Shown one piece after another: positions 48,343-60,800 of a DNA stretch of 64,000 nucleotides. Origin of the DNA: Cytospora piceicola (Eukaryota > Ascomycota > Sordariomycetes > Diaporthales > Cytosporaceae). The notes below the pieces were generated by a model. It made no database searches. It saw only the letters and a list, made by a program, of their open reading frames with translations, and was not told where the DNA came from. Each line of letters begins with the position of its first letter. The stretch's first letter is position 1. The position numbers were made by a program, and so were the translations under genes. Where the stretch lies: NCBI GenBank assembly GCA_023375675.1, contig JALQBC010000061.1:98173-162172 (forward strand), in the 5' to 3' direction.

Positions 48343-49656
48343 ATCAAATATATATTATGTCTGCCGGTGTGTACGGTGTTTTTGAACGGATCTACTAGAG
48401 ATACGAGCTGCCGGAAAGGAGGTGAACGACGGGAACCTACCTACTAAGTACCAAGGTAGGTTTGTAGCTGCGGTGGAGGAGGGGAAGAAGCGTATCACGC
48501 CGTCATCGCCCTACTGGCCGAGAGCTAGGCCCGGCCATATATACCGGGGTAATGCCTGACAACCTTCCGGGCGTAGTGTATAGAGGTCTAATTGCAAGGC
48601 AACAGACAGATGGATGGAGGCCACAGGATACCTAGGTAGTTCGGGGGAACCGTCAATTAGCTGGATCTCTCAGTTAGATACTTGCCTACTTATTATTGAC
48701 CTACGTTCGAGTAGGTACCTAGTTAGGATAAGGAGGTACCTACATAGGTAATTATGAACGCCTAAAGGTTCCCTTGTGATGGTTCTTACAGAGATAGCAC
48801 AAGGGTTAGGGTCCACTATAACGCACGGTCATCTGACTGTTGATGCCCTGCGTACCACCATACAAGTGTAAAGTATAAAGCACTTAGGTACATAGTCTAA
48901 GTACCTACTTAGGTACTGTCGCAGTAGTCAGAATGAAGCCAAACCATGCAGATATGGAGCCATAGATTATCTCTATTACGAACCTAATGATCAAATCAAA
49001 CCTACCAGGGAACCCCCCCCCCCCCCTTCCAACTGTCGGCAACAGCTGACGAACGTAATATTCAACCCTTTATACTCGTCAGTAGTGCTGTAGGCTGAGC
49101 GACAACGGCCAACGGCCAATGGCCAATGGCGAATGGGCTCAGCTGCCGGTGGCTTGTGTGCCTGTGCCCGTGCCTGTGCCGTGCGGTTACTTGGCGATTG
49201 GCCTTATCCACCGGAGCAAATCAGCTGTGCTCGCAGGGGCGGATGCGCCTATCAATCACCGCCAACCACTGAACATCCTTCCATCCCAATGCGGGCCCAA
49301 TCCTCTTTCACCTATCTACTATCTTCCCTTTTCGACGCTTTTGGTCCTGTGCTGGGGGACTCGACCATTCTCAAAACTCTACCTGTCAACTATTTAGGTA
49401 CTTACACACTGTGCCATTCAGCGCATGAAGCGCACCTGGGCGGTGTTGAGACCTTGATCCTTTATACTATTCCCCGTGTCGCCAATCTTACCTGACTGCC
49501 TTGACGCCTGATAATCACCCCCCCCCCCCATGACACGCGAGAACAACACGAGGGTGGACTATGGGGATTTCCAGCTTTAACCCCGCTTTAACTGGCCCGT
49601 CAGCGACCAGAGGCCGACGACAACGACGACAAGTCAACTTATACTAGGCGTGTGGA
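48343..49656. other. Intergenic region rich in ACCTAGGT-type palindromes
   Basis: 1.3 kb with many TACCTA/TAGGTA steps, one perfect TACCTAGGTA at 48629, a C-run of about 14 at 49013-49026 and another near 49520. It is the upstream region of the Zn2Cys6 gene. No gene seen. Confidence 0.55.
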
Positions 49657-52342
49657 ATGCCTCGACCGAAGAGGCCGGGCGCCCCGGAACCAAAGAAACG
49701 CAGCAGGAATGGTTGTTGGTGAGTAGCCTTCACTGTCCTTGGTCCAAATTCTTCACATATGCGGTGAAGCTGACATTCACTGGTACGACAGGCCATGTAA
49801 AGCCAGAAAAGTGAAGTGTGGGGAAGAGCATCCGGCTTGCGTAAAGTAAACAGCCTCCTTTTCTTTTTGCTTGTTTGAGTTCTCATGCACCCCGGACTCA
49901 TGTGGCAGCGGAGCAAGCCGTGGGCTTGATTACGTTCATTTTTCTTCTTCATGTTGGCTGCAACGTATCACATCCTAACGACTCAATAGCTGTCAAAGGA
50001 CCGGCGAGGAATGTGATTACAGCATCCGCCTCAACTGGGAGGGGAGGAAAAAGAAAAACCCTGGATTCGAGACTATTCTGTTTCAAACACCTTCGGAATC
50101 TTCTTCGAGTTCACGCCAGCACGCTCGCCGTCCATCGGACGCTGTCAGTGGCTTGTCGCCTGCTACAACCTCTCGCCTGACTGAGGAGCAGACTTCGAGT
50201 ACGAGCACCTTCAGTGTAAACGAGCAGACCGATGGCCCCCCATCAGAGCCTGCGAGCGCCGCTTCCAGCTCCAACAGTCCATTTCCAGGACTGAGTCTCT
50301 TCGTGAGCCAGCTTGCGGGCCAAGCTCGCGGCGACCCCGACGAGGTGCCACTACGCTCCCCTGGTCTCACAAGTCCGATCTTTCCACATCCTCAACTTCA
50401 CAGTGGCAACCCGAGTACAGTTTCAAGGCCTTATGTACCTTTACCAGAAGCTGGCCACAGTGGAACAGCACGTCCACCGCCACCGAAGCGGTTGAGATAC
50501 AGTGTTGACCTAGGCTCGCCTCGTCAGCCGCCGCAGATCTCATCCCCGAGTGAGTCGACGTCTGCAGGCGCCACGCCTCGGTTTTTCTCCAGCACCGCCA
50601 GCTCTGCTCTGGTCCCGGCCACCAGCGTCGGTTCCCCTCTGACGCCTGCGGCATCCTCGCCATACAGCGACGGGGGTAGCTTCCGTCAACCTCCTTCTAG
50701 CCAAGGGGCACTGGCATCACCTGATGTTCGCAGGTTGTCAGTCAACTCGCTCTTGTCTGGCCCACCGGGTCCAATTACCCGGCAATATGCACCGCCCTCG
50801 GAGAGGGCAATCAATGCGAGAACAACCTTGTGCTTATCTGAGAACACGACATACTATGGCGTTGATCCTGGGTTCAAGGATTTGGATCTGGGCAAGAATG
50901 ACGATATGAATGCCATTATCAAGGCTTACAAGGGGTCCACGCTCGAGGACGATCTGACTGCGGCCAACACCGGTCGTTTCAGGATGGAGAGAGACTTTTC
51001 AGGTCCCAAGGGGTACTACGACAGACCTGTGCCGATCAATATTCCGCGCGACCTTGAGCCCTTACCGGCCAAGTTGAGGGAGAATCCCATGAATCTACTA
51101 TACTTCCACCATTTTATGAACCATACAGCCAAAGCGCTCGTTCCTCATGACGATCAACAATCCAATCCGTATAGACATGTTCTTCCGCAGATGGCGGTCA
51201 AGAACGATAACTTGCTCAGCCTTATGCTGGCATACTCAGGTCAGTAGCATTCAGTCTCTTCCTGATAGTGTCAAGACCATCGACTAACTGACGCATTACC
51301 AGCCTCACACCGTGCTCACTTGCTCAACCAGCCGGAGCCAGCAACCCGGATAGCGCTTTGGGTACAAGACATCTTCCCAGCACTACGTAGCGCGCTGAAC
51401 GACCCGAATCAGTCCATCTCCAACGCCAATATTGCCACAGGTATCATGTTGGCCTCCTTAGAAATTGTCAGTCCGACGGCGTTCGGTTATCAAATACCTT
51501 GGCAGCGCCATCTCGGCCTTGCGCGCGAGCTTATTGCCTCTCGGCACGACGGCCTTCGCTGGACTCGACGCTGGACACAAGAGGACCAGGTCCGCGCCTT
51601 TTTGTGGAGTTGGCTTGCCTACCTCGACGTGCTAGGCACCTTAAGCGGCGGTAGGGGGGAGAGCTCAACGGCCTGGATATTGGACTACCAAAAGGATGAC
51701 TACGAGGAGGAGTTTGACGAGATCGACTGCATCATGGGAATGACAACGCGATGTGTCTACATCCTCGCCAAGATCGCAGAGCTGGCGAAGGAATGTGACG
51801 CACTGCGTATCAGCGGCACAACGGCAATGGACGCAGTGCCTGGAAATGGCAGGGAGTGGCGGCCCCCGAAGGATATCATCACCCGGGCGTGGGCCCTCGA
51901 AGACGAAGCAAAGCGCAGCATGGCCCTCCCTCCCCAGCCATGCAAGCACCTCCACGCATCGGGCGACGTCGCGCGCTGGGACCAGGAGGAGATGGCCGCG
52001 CTCAACGAGTCCTTCCACTGGGCGGGCCTGGTCCACCTGCACCGTCGCGTGCTGGGCAAGCCGTCCGGGCACGAGGACGTCCAGGCGGCGGTGCTGAAGA
52101 TCCACGCCTGCATCGACTGCGTGCCCATCGGGGGCAAGGCCGAGGCCTCCCTGCTCTTCCCGCTGTTCACGGCTGCGTGTGAGACGGCCGAGGAGGAGAG
52201 GAGGGCCCTCGTGAGGGAGCGGCTGGAGAGCATGAGGCGGAGTGGGTTCTTGGATGTTTGCAAGGCGGGGGACCTGATCGAGCAGGTCTGGAAGACCCAG
52301 AGGCCCTGGGAAGATCTGTTGACTACGGAGTTTATCGGGTGA
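49657..52342 (+). CDS. Zn2Cys6 transcription factor (Fungal_trans_2 type)
   Basis: Four exons: 49657-49718, 49792-49845, 49990-51239 and 51303-52342 (introns 73, 144 and 63 nt), 801 residues. The zinc cluster is split over three exons and is complete only when they are joined: Cys at residues 20, 23, 30, 37, 40 and 47, spaced C-x2-C-x6-C-x6-C-x2-C-x6-C. A Ser/Pro-rich linker follows (about 70-290), then an FHHFMNHTAKAL segment and a long helical regulatory domain with AYSASHRAHLL and FLWSWLAYLDVLG, which resembles the fungal-specific ARCA-like family. Known: such proteins bind CGG-type DNA as dimers. Targets unknown. No biosynthetic genes adjoin it. Confidence 0.92.
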
Positions 52343-53035
52343 AGATGGGGTGGGCGCAAGAAATAACAAGGCGTATTGGATATATAGCCCGTTCAAAAGA
52401 CAAGGAGCGGCTTGGTGATTGCGACATTTAGTATAGCGAAGCGAACTGATGGAATTGACACTGGGTTGTAGCGAATATCATCACCTCTGTGGCTCCAGCT
52501 CTCACTTTGGCGGGCTCTCGTCGGTCCTTTTCACATACGTCCAAGAAAGCACACCAGTACGTACTACTTACATGATTTGCACGATCACTGGCAAAACCGT
52601 CCGCAGTCATTTTGTTGACCTACGACCAACTAAGCTTTGATACTGTACAATAGCAGACTCAGTTCCTAAGCATAATGGTATGTATATGCCTCTGGTCTTG
52701 CAATATACAAACAGGTATTATCTATAATGCCTATGGTAACTGTGTAATACCCACAGTACCCCAAAACCACCATGACTATACCTCCTATATATGCCAGATT
52801 CCTCAGTCTTGAACCTTGAACCAAGACCCTTCTCTCATCCTTTACATCCCACAACTCTTCTTCCTTTGTCACTCACATTGCACCCTTTTGGTCTAAGCAT
52901 CAAACCCACATCCTCCAATCGCCTCCCCCCCCCCATGCTCAACCCTCACCGTCTGTCCCCCTATCCAAAAGCCACAAAACCAGGCCCCCTACTGATCCAC
53001 CACACCACACCAAACCACACACCACTCCCAGGAAC
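52343..53035. other. Intergenic region
   Basis: 3' flank of the Zn2Cys6 gene and 3' flank of the broken DJ-1 gene. No gene seen. Confidence 0.5.
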
Positions 53036-53694
53036 TCACACGGCGCCCCCCGTCCCCTCCCCGTCGTACCCCTGCGGCCGGTCCCCCACGTCCGCCATCC
53101 CGAGCACCGCCTCGACCAGCGGCCCGGGGAACCTCGCGCCGCTGTCCCGGCAGCACGCGGCGACCATGTCGTTCCCGTTGGTGACGCCCCCCCCCCCCCG
53201 CCCGACCAGAGGTTCCCCGTCCCGCACCCACCGCACCTCCCCGCCCACCGGCCCGCACGGCGGGTACGCGTGCGCGCCAGCCGGGCCCCGCACACCTTCC
53301 TCCCCCGCCTCCCCTCCTGGGTCCCGCCGACGCCCTCGAGGAGCCCCGTGCACACGCTGAGGATGTCCGTGCCGGGGGACCAGGACGACCTCGAGGCTGC
53401 CGGGCCCCACGGCCGGGCCGCCGGGGCGGCGGTGGTGCTGCCGGATGGTCATGTCGGCCGTGAGCTGGAGCGTGGCGTCGGCGTCGGCGGTGGCCGTGGC
53501 CGTGGCGGCCTCGGCGGGGCCGACGTAGGAGATGGTCACGTCCGGGGCGAGGGCGGTCAGGTGCGGGGGGGGGGGTTGCCCTGGAGGTACTGGTGCGACA
53601 TCATGGCGAAGATGTCGACGCAGGCCGTGTCTAGCAGCTGGGTCGCCGAGGGGGAGGGGATGAAGACGCCTATGCGGATGTGTTGGCGGGCCAT
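53036..53694 (-). pseudogene. DJ-1/PfpI-family gene, frame-broken
   Basis: From ATG 53694 the minus strand reads IRIGVFIPSPSATQLLDTA, then DIFAMMS, a typical DJ-1/PfpI start. An 11-base G run on the plus strand (53565-53575) shifts the frame to an early stop. In the next frame TISYVGP and GSLEVVLVP follow, also typical. The nucleophile-elbow sequence DILSVCTG appears in a third frame; VRWVRDG and VTNGNDMVAA return to the second, the latter after a C13 run (53187-53199). The stretch between VLVP and DILSVCTG is shorter than usual. No simple intron restores all this. Family members include isonitrile hydratases and glyoxalase-like enzymes. I read it as a decayed gene, but errors at the homopolymers could account for two of the breaks. 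Confidence 0.65.
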
Positions 53695-55663
53695 CTCGTC
53701 CTTGTGTGCGTGTGAGTCCTTGTATATTGGCTTCAAGTTTCGCCGGGGGAAATGCTTCAACGAAAAGGCAAGCAGTGCAGTAAAGTTACTATGTCGTGCC
53801 CAGGTTTTGGGTCACTTGCTTCCTCCGGGTGGCCTTCATGATTCCTCAATTGAGATGCGTAGCAGCCATATATATCTTCATCGTCTTACTCCTCCTTACT
53901 CACCCGATATCTCCAATTCACCATCCGGCCGGATAGTCTCCAGACCTACGGAGCCGGCTCATGCAACATATCTCCATCACCACCGTCGACTCCCTCCGTA
54001 GCCTCGCGGAGGTTATTGCAGCATCGTGATTGGACAAGGCACTTACAACCTCGGATCTTACGTCGGGTAAGCACATGGGGGACGGCAATAAAGAGATCTG
54101 ACAAAACCTCGTATTGGGACCGCGCGCCTCTTTACCATAGTAAGTTAGGCCAGTCAGGCAGACAATATGCAACCAATTCGCCCACCAGAGGGCTTTCTTC
54201 ACTGAGAAGGATGATCCCGAGCCGAGACCCGAAGGACAAAGAACGACCTGCGGTATCGACGATTCCGGGGCTTCGGTGATGACGGCTAGCTTCCGGATCA
54301 GCACATGTTAGCCACACCAAGATGCCTGTAAGGTCCCACGTGACAAAAGAAAAACGGTTTGCGACATCATGCATGAGTACATCCAGTACAGTATATCAAG
54401 CTGAGCCGCCAAACAGTATAGATGTGCGGGCTTCAGGTGACTACTTCGCCCCGTTCGGTCATGGTGAGCAGGGAAAAGCAGGGGGATAAGGACATGAATT
54501 AGAACAAAGTACATAAGTACGTTTCTCTCCCGCCTCATGGTGGTTGCAAGGTGGGGTCATCTTTCCTGCAAGCTGACGCGTAAAACGGCACGGGCAGAGT
54601 CTATTCTCCTTCCATGATGAGCTTAGGACGCCTGCTTGCCAAGTGTTTTCCAAGCTCTGGCACCGAATGGCTGCGAAGCGAGCGGCCTCCAGTGCGTCAT
54701 CGCCGCTTTGGTTGGGCATTTTCACTCGATAGATGGAGGAGCATATCACTATCACGGGCAAGAAGGTTGTTCCAGGTCGCAGGATACCAAAGGGGCTTCA
54801 GCGAGTGACTTGTTTCATTTCATTTCATTCATCCATCCATCAGGTATTGTCGCATGCTGGTGGTCTCCACAGCTGTTCATAGCGGCCAGTAGGCGCTGAA
54901 GCTCTGCATCTTGATCATGATACAAAGTATTCCGTACAATGCCCATATCTCTGCCTGGTGAAGCCATCCTCACCGTCTCTGATGGGTCCCGCTCGCTGAA
55001 TTAATCCTCCTCGTCGGGACGCCGTGGTATCCCTATCGTACCGCCGACCGCATCAGAGTGTTAGATGGGAAATTAGATATTACCGGGCTAGGTATCGATT
55101 ATTCCTGGTATCCTCATGCCCTCTCCATGAGAAAGCAGACCAGGTATCCGCTGCCCGGTCGAGTTAGCCCTCCGCTCAGAGCCGGGCAGCCAAGGTCAAT
55201 GTCCGTTCCCGAGTCGGTGAGGCTGTGTTGTTGTCGTGTGTTGACGCCTCCCGCGAGTGGATCGGATCTGTCGCCTTTTTTCCTCTTATAGCGAATGTCT
55301 GCGGCGAGCATGACACCTCTTTTGCATGCCGTTGCCGCTGTTGCTCCTAGAACTCCGGAAAAGCCCCCAAGACTTGTAGTTGGTCCCCATTTCTAGATGC
55401 CGAATGCTGATGCCATGCAAAACATCATAATGCCCTCTATTTACAAAGTGCCTCGAGAGCCGTCTTTCAAATTCGCGCCAAAAGGTATCTTCGTAGTCTC
55501 CAAATCTGTGCACAGAATCGAAAATGTAGATTGGGATTGGCGCAGGTCTCGTCGTCGAAATGCGGGAGAGGCTTCCAGCCCAGTCGAAGGGCAATATAAA
55601 GGGGTGGGAAAAAGAATAATCTCCGATTAAAAACGAAGTGGTAAATAATTCATAACTGGGTCG
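53695..55663. other. Intergenic region, no gene seen
   Basis: 2 kb between the broken DJ-1 gene and the 3' end of the glycosyltransferase. Short frames only, with no recognisable family. Confidence 0.5.
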
Positions 55664-57843
55664 TTATGCCAGCACGGCCGCTGCCATAGATCGTGATCTT
55701 TGTCGCGTGACCTTCTTGCTGACAGTATATACCAGATCTATTGTCCAGAAGTGGCAGATCTGGGCCTGAGCACATGGGATGGCGCCAAACAGAGGTGCTA
55801 CTGCTGGGACCATGCAGTAGTCCTTCCAGTTCTTCTTAAGCTCGCGGTGCGAGAAGTTCATTCCCTTGGCTAATCCTGCGTCGTTCATCTCCTTCTCACG
55901 CGTCTGCACACAGATCCTGTGATAGTTCTCGTACAGGAACAGGAGGACGCAAATTTCCATGAAACCAGCGGTCCTTAGAACATTGCAGACGTCAAAGATC
56001 CAGTTGAGTCCGTGGACATCGGGGTTGCCCTCGGTAGCCCAGACGTACAGGGTGGAAGCAATGACGAGGATTGTCATCTGCAAGGGCAGGAAGTGTGCTT
56101 CGAACAGGCGGTGGAACAGGTAGACGATGCGCTCCCAGTCGGGCTCCTTGAGAGTGTCGTGAGTCACGTCGGAGAAGATTCCATTCTCGGCAGGCGGCGC
56201 TTCAGGGTCGAGGTTCTGGTTGTGCGGGACGTAGACATCAGTAGTATCGCGGAGAGTGCTGTGGATGGGGCGGAAAGATCTTGAGGTGTGCTTCCTCTCC
56301 TGCCAGAGCTCAAAGACCTTGCGCACGGCATAACCTGAGTCCAGAGCTCCCCACATGTGTCGGATAGCCTGCTTGTATCGGGCCTTGACGTCGGCGATGA
56401 CTCCCTGGTAGCTATGTCCGGCACCAGCAGTGACGTTGCTCTGGCTGACGGGGCTCACGATAGTTCGGACAGTAAGGTTTCCGTTGAGCGCGAAGAAGCA
56501 CTTCAGGTACATGTGCAGATCCTCGCCAATGGCTTCGGGGTCACAGTCCCATCCGCCAACACGGTCGACCAATTCAAGTGGAACGGAGTAGACAGAAGTC
56601 GGGGGAGCAATGGTGGAGCCGCGGTAGAGACCAGACAGACCAGCAGAAGCCCAGAGGATGTCAGCGACACGGACGAGAGCTGGGACGATGTGCGCGTTCC
56701 GATCGAAGATGATTGGCGCGGCGTACATAGTCGTGTTGGCGGTTTCGGGGAAGGACAAGTGCATGGATGTAAGGTGAGCGAAGTAGTTGGACGAGAGATG
56801 GCTGTCAGCTGCAGGCACGGAGTGTTAGTGTATCATGTGGAAACAGGGTCTGCAGCAGACCACTGGGCAGGATGAAGAAAAACGTACCATCAATTCCGGT
56901 GACGATGACATCCTTGCGACCTTCCATTGTGTACCTCTCGCTCAGCTTGCGAACGGCCCAAGCCATGTTGCTGCCCTTGCCAGCGCTCTCGCCAGGGATA
57001 TCACATGGGTGGATAGTGAAGTCGATAGAACGGAACTTCTTGATGAATTCCTGGACGAGACCCATGGCCTTCAGCTCAACATTGTTTTCGCGCGACTCCA
57101 TTGCAAGGTAAACCTACACCAGGGCGCGTTAGCATCGTATTCTCGGGGATGACCAAGCTGCAATTGACCACCGTGGCCTGAAGCTTCTCTTGTGGCTCTT
57201 GTGTTTTGTCCATGGGGCGATGCCATCTTGCGACGGATTGCCATTGATAGGCTGAAGGCTAGAGACTTACATCGTAGCTGTTGCGGGCTTGGGGGTGGCA
57301 GCCCAGAACCTCCAGAGTCTCCCTCAAGCTGTCCAATTCCTCCTTGTAGTTGGGAATGACGATAGCGTGGCAAACGCGGTCGGGCTCGGCGTCACCATCA
57401 ATGTAGATTTCGGCGTCCAGGTCGCCGGCTTCGCTGCTCGTGGAGGAAGCGTGGGAGGAGGTAAGGGTTTCGGAGCTTGACAGGGAAGTCGAAGAGCCTC
57501 GGCGGCGATGAGCGAACTTGAGGTTCTGGAGAGCTTTGCTATGCGCGGCCTTCTTCAGGGATCGAGTCATGTCCCACATAGCCCAACAAGACCGAATGGG
57601 GAACATGGCAACAAGAACGTGAATAAAGAGGCAGTAGTAGGCGAAGATGACTGTCCACATGCCAGCACCACCAACGGTTGTTGGGGATTGGGGGACCGGG
57701 CTGAAGCTGTCTCGTTGCTGATACTTGAGGACATCGTAATGCCCTGAAGCGGCCTCTCTGGTGACGACCCAGTAGGAGAGAAGCAGGGTACCTATCATGG
57801 CGAGCCCTCCGCACCGGCGGGTGCACCAGGTGAAAAGCGACAT
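55664..57843 (-). CDS. Membrane glycosyltransferase, GT2-like
   Basis: Three exons: 57843-57271, 57113-56888 and 56808-55664 (introns 157 and 79 nt), 647 residues. Seen: two N-terminal membrane segments, a Ser/Thr-rich cytosolic stretch, then the start of a GT2 fold (HAIVIPNYKEE), VTGIDADSHL as the DxD-type nucleotide-sugar site, GEDLHMYLK as the general-base region, RYKQAIRHMWG in the place of the QxxRW acceptor motif, and further membrane helices near the C-terminus (LPLQMTILVIASTLYVW and FMEICVLLFLYENY). Known: GT2 enzymes of this layout polymerise or transfer sugars at membranes. The exact product is unknown; it is not a standard chitin synthase. Confidence 0.85.
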
Positions 57844-60800
57844 GATGATGGATTTGGTGTTGTCTTTTTCCTTTCCCTTTTTTTTATTTTTATGGTTGGT
57901 GCCGTGTCCGTGTCCTTTGTTGAGGAAAATACCAAAATCAAATTGTATAGACCTTAAAAAGAGGGAGGGGGTTTGAGTGTTGAACCGATGGCACGCACGG
58001 GTTGCCGAAGGAGAGGAAGGGGAGGGAGGGGATGCGGGACAACAAAAAGGGGCGCGTCCTCGTGAAGAAAGTCAGGGTCGTGGAGGGTCTTGGAGGGATG
58101 GGAGTGGAATAGTTTTATTATGGAGGCGGTTCGTCTTCCAGGCTGAAAACTGAAAAAAAAGGCAGAGGTAAAAAAAGGGACGCTCGCTCGACAACCCAGG
58201 TCCAAGTGCAGCACAGCAGTGCAGGACGGTGGAGTTTGTATGGGGATTGAGAGAAATGAGGACAAGCGGAAGCGAGCCCAAGGTTTCCAGGACGGAGGGT
58301 GCCACACAGTTTAGCGACTGGGAGCCTGTCTGGTCTGTCTGGAGACGTGCGAACGAACCCCTGGAGCTGGAGCTGGAGCTTCCAAGGACCAAGGTTCAAA
58401 GTTGTCCTGCTTTAGTAGCTGGGCAGGCGGACTGGACTGGATTGGGTGGAGGGAGCCTCCCAGATTGTGCAGGTGGACACGCGCACCAGAACCTCAACGA
58501 CACGCTAACTGTAACAAGAACAACCCGTGTGCCCAGGTGGACTCGACGCGAAGTGATGCGATAGGTGGTGCACTGACTGTTCTCTTTTTCTTTTTCTTTT
58601 TGTCTTTTGAGAGAGAGAGGAATCTTTGAAAGGGTTGTCGAACCGAATTATCTGTGGGATAATCAAAGGAGAGACTGGCAGACTGATTGTAAAAAAAAAA
58701 AAAGGTGAAACAGAAAAGGGACCTTGAAGTGTGTGTCTGTCAGGTTGGGAAACCTCAAAAGGTTCCAAGGTTGTCTTGTTAAGTTTCCCCCCTTCTGTTG
58801 TCTAGGTTTGCAAAAGTCGGCACCAACACACACACCAAAACGGGGGTCACAGACTGGCACAGCCAACCTTGGAAGTCATAGTACAGTACGGTGCGGTGCA
58901 GTAAAGGTGGAAGGAAGTACCACTTAGGCACAGTACACAGTACTTGTGAGGTATGTGTATGCCTAAGTACTGTACGGTACTATGGTAATAAAATAGCAAC
59001 AACAGGGACGGGCAAAGGGGTCAACAGCGCAGGACGGCGCGTACCGTTACAAGTTAGCGTCACGCACCGCCGGCAAAAAATGTGGAACGGACTGCAGTCA
59101 CCTGGGCAGGCTGGGGCAGTGGCCGCGGTACGTGCAACTGGTGCAGTACCTTTTGAAACGGCTACGAGTTGGAAAGTGGCCTATGCGCTTCAAAACGGAG
59201 GAGCCGGTGAACTTTGAACTTGGCAACAGGGAAGTGGCCTGGACTAACTGCCTGGAGGAGCAAAGGCAGTCCTGGGCAGTGTGATTGTTAGCTGGGGACT
59301 GCCCGCACCGCCCAGGCTAGGCTTCACTCATCTTAAAATCCGCCTGCGCTTATCTCTTTAGGGTCAACAGCCGCTCAGAAATGACGGTTGTGATTGACCG
59401 GACACCGTCAAATGGCAAATATATTGATTTACTGTCTGTTACAGGGCTGCTGGGCTGCAGGGCTTGCATTGAGCCAATTCGACGCAGGTAATCACAGCCA
59501 TGCCATGCCATCTTCGAATGGCGATAGTCATTACTGACAGCCCATTGGAAGTCAAGTGACCAGTCTCCCGCACTCACCATCACTCTTTGACGGGATGATG
59601 GCCAAATGACAGGGAGGTATCGACTTAGGTAGGTGCAATAGCTTCATAGCTCGGCAGCACCTGGCAGCTTCACTGTACGTCCATGTACGTTTACATCACA
59701 CTGCAGGGCAGCTTGTGACAGTGAGAGGCAGCAATTGAAGCAATCTTGCGACAGGTCTGGAGGAGCTATTGTATCAGTTGCTTGACACACCACACGGTAA
59801 TTAAAAACGCTCTTAGCTTGACCGTTGGGCTCCCTCAGAAAAGCACCATTAACTTGGCAAAAATAATGCGTGCCGACGTTTATCCCGTCTTGTCTCGTTC
59901 TTGAAGCCTTCACCGCTCTGACTTTGCCCGTCACATGTCCTTGTCTTCCCAAGCACAAAAGGCTTCCGGGACGCGCATCAACAAATTGTATCCAGGTAGA
60001 CGACTACTACGGATCCATATGCAAGTATCTAACCGTTGAACTGGCGGCGCTATTGTCGCTACTGCGGCTGTGCAATGCAAACCTCAAAGCTCTCCTTCCA
60101 ACGCGATCAGCAGAGCCAACTGGCGGCTCTATAACAGGACCTAAATCCTTCATATGCAAGTCAGGCTCCTTCAGCCTCAATCTTGAATCCACAATAGCAA
60201 GTTGTTATATGTACAAAGAGGAATATGACTGCCTGTCTTTACATACTGTACTGTAGGTACATAGTGGCATCAACCCTTTCTAGTGTACAGATCCAGATAC
60301 TCCACCCGACTTCCCAACAGCCCCAGGACCCTTTATTCCTCATACCTTCTGCATATAAGCCAGACGCGGCCTCCATAATAACTGTGTGGGACTAACCCCC
60401 AATATCACCACAGTACATACGGACGTACCCAGATAGCGGCAGAGATAAAAGACGACCGTTGCGCTTCGTCTTTTCCTTGCCGCTGTAGCCACTAAGCAAG
60501 TCAGGCCGGCCGACCGACAAGCCTCATCCTCTTGTACTTGTGGCACTCGCCATGCGTGATCTGCGATCCGCTTGGGGCTGTGACGACTGCCGAGCGATTC
60601 CCTAGAGTTCTCTTCTAGTTAGTAGCCCGATGCATCTGAGCATGTTAATCGTCGTTTAGAGGGGTCAAGAAAGCACGAAAGGACATGGCATAGACCAAAA
60701 GGGATCTCGGGACCTTACAGGTCTCAAGTTCCCCCAAGGCTGTCCCCACGGTTCCTTGTATTGTCCGTGATACCGAAGGGAGCTTGGGCCACTGCCGTCA

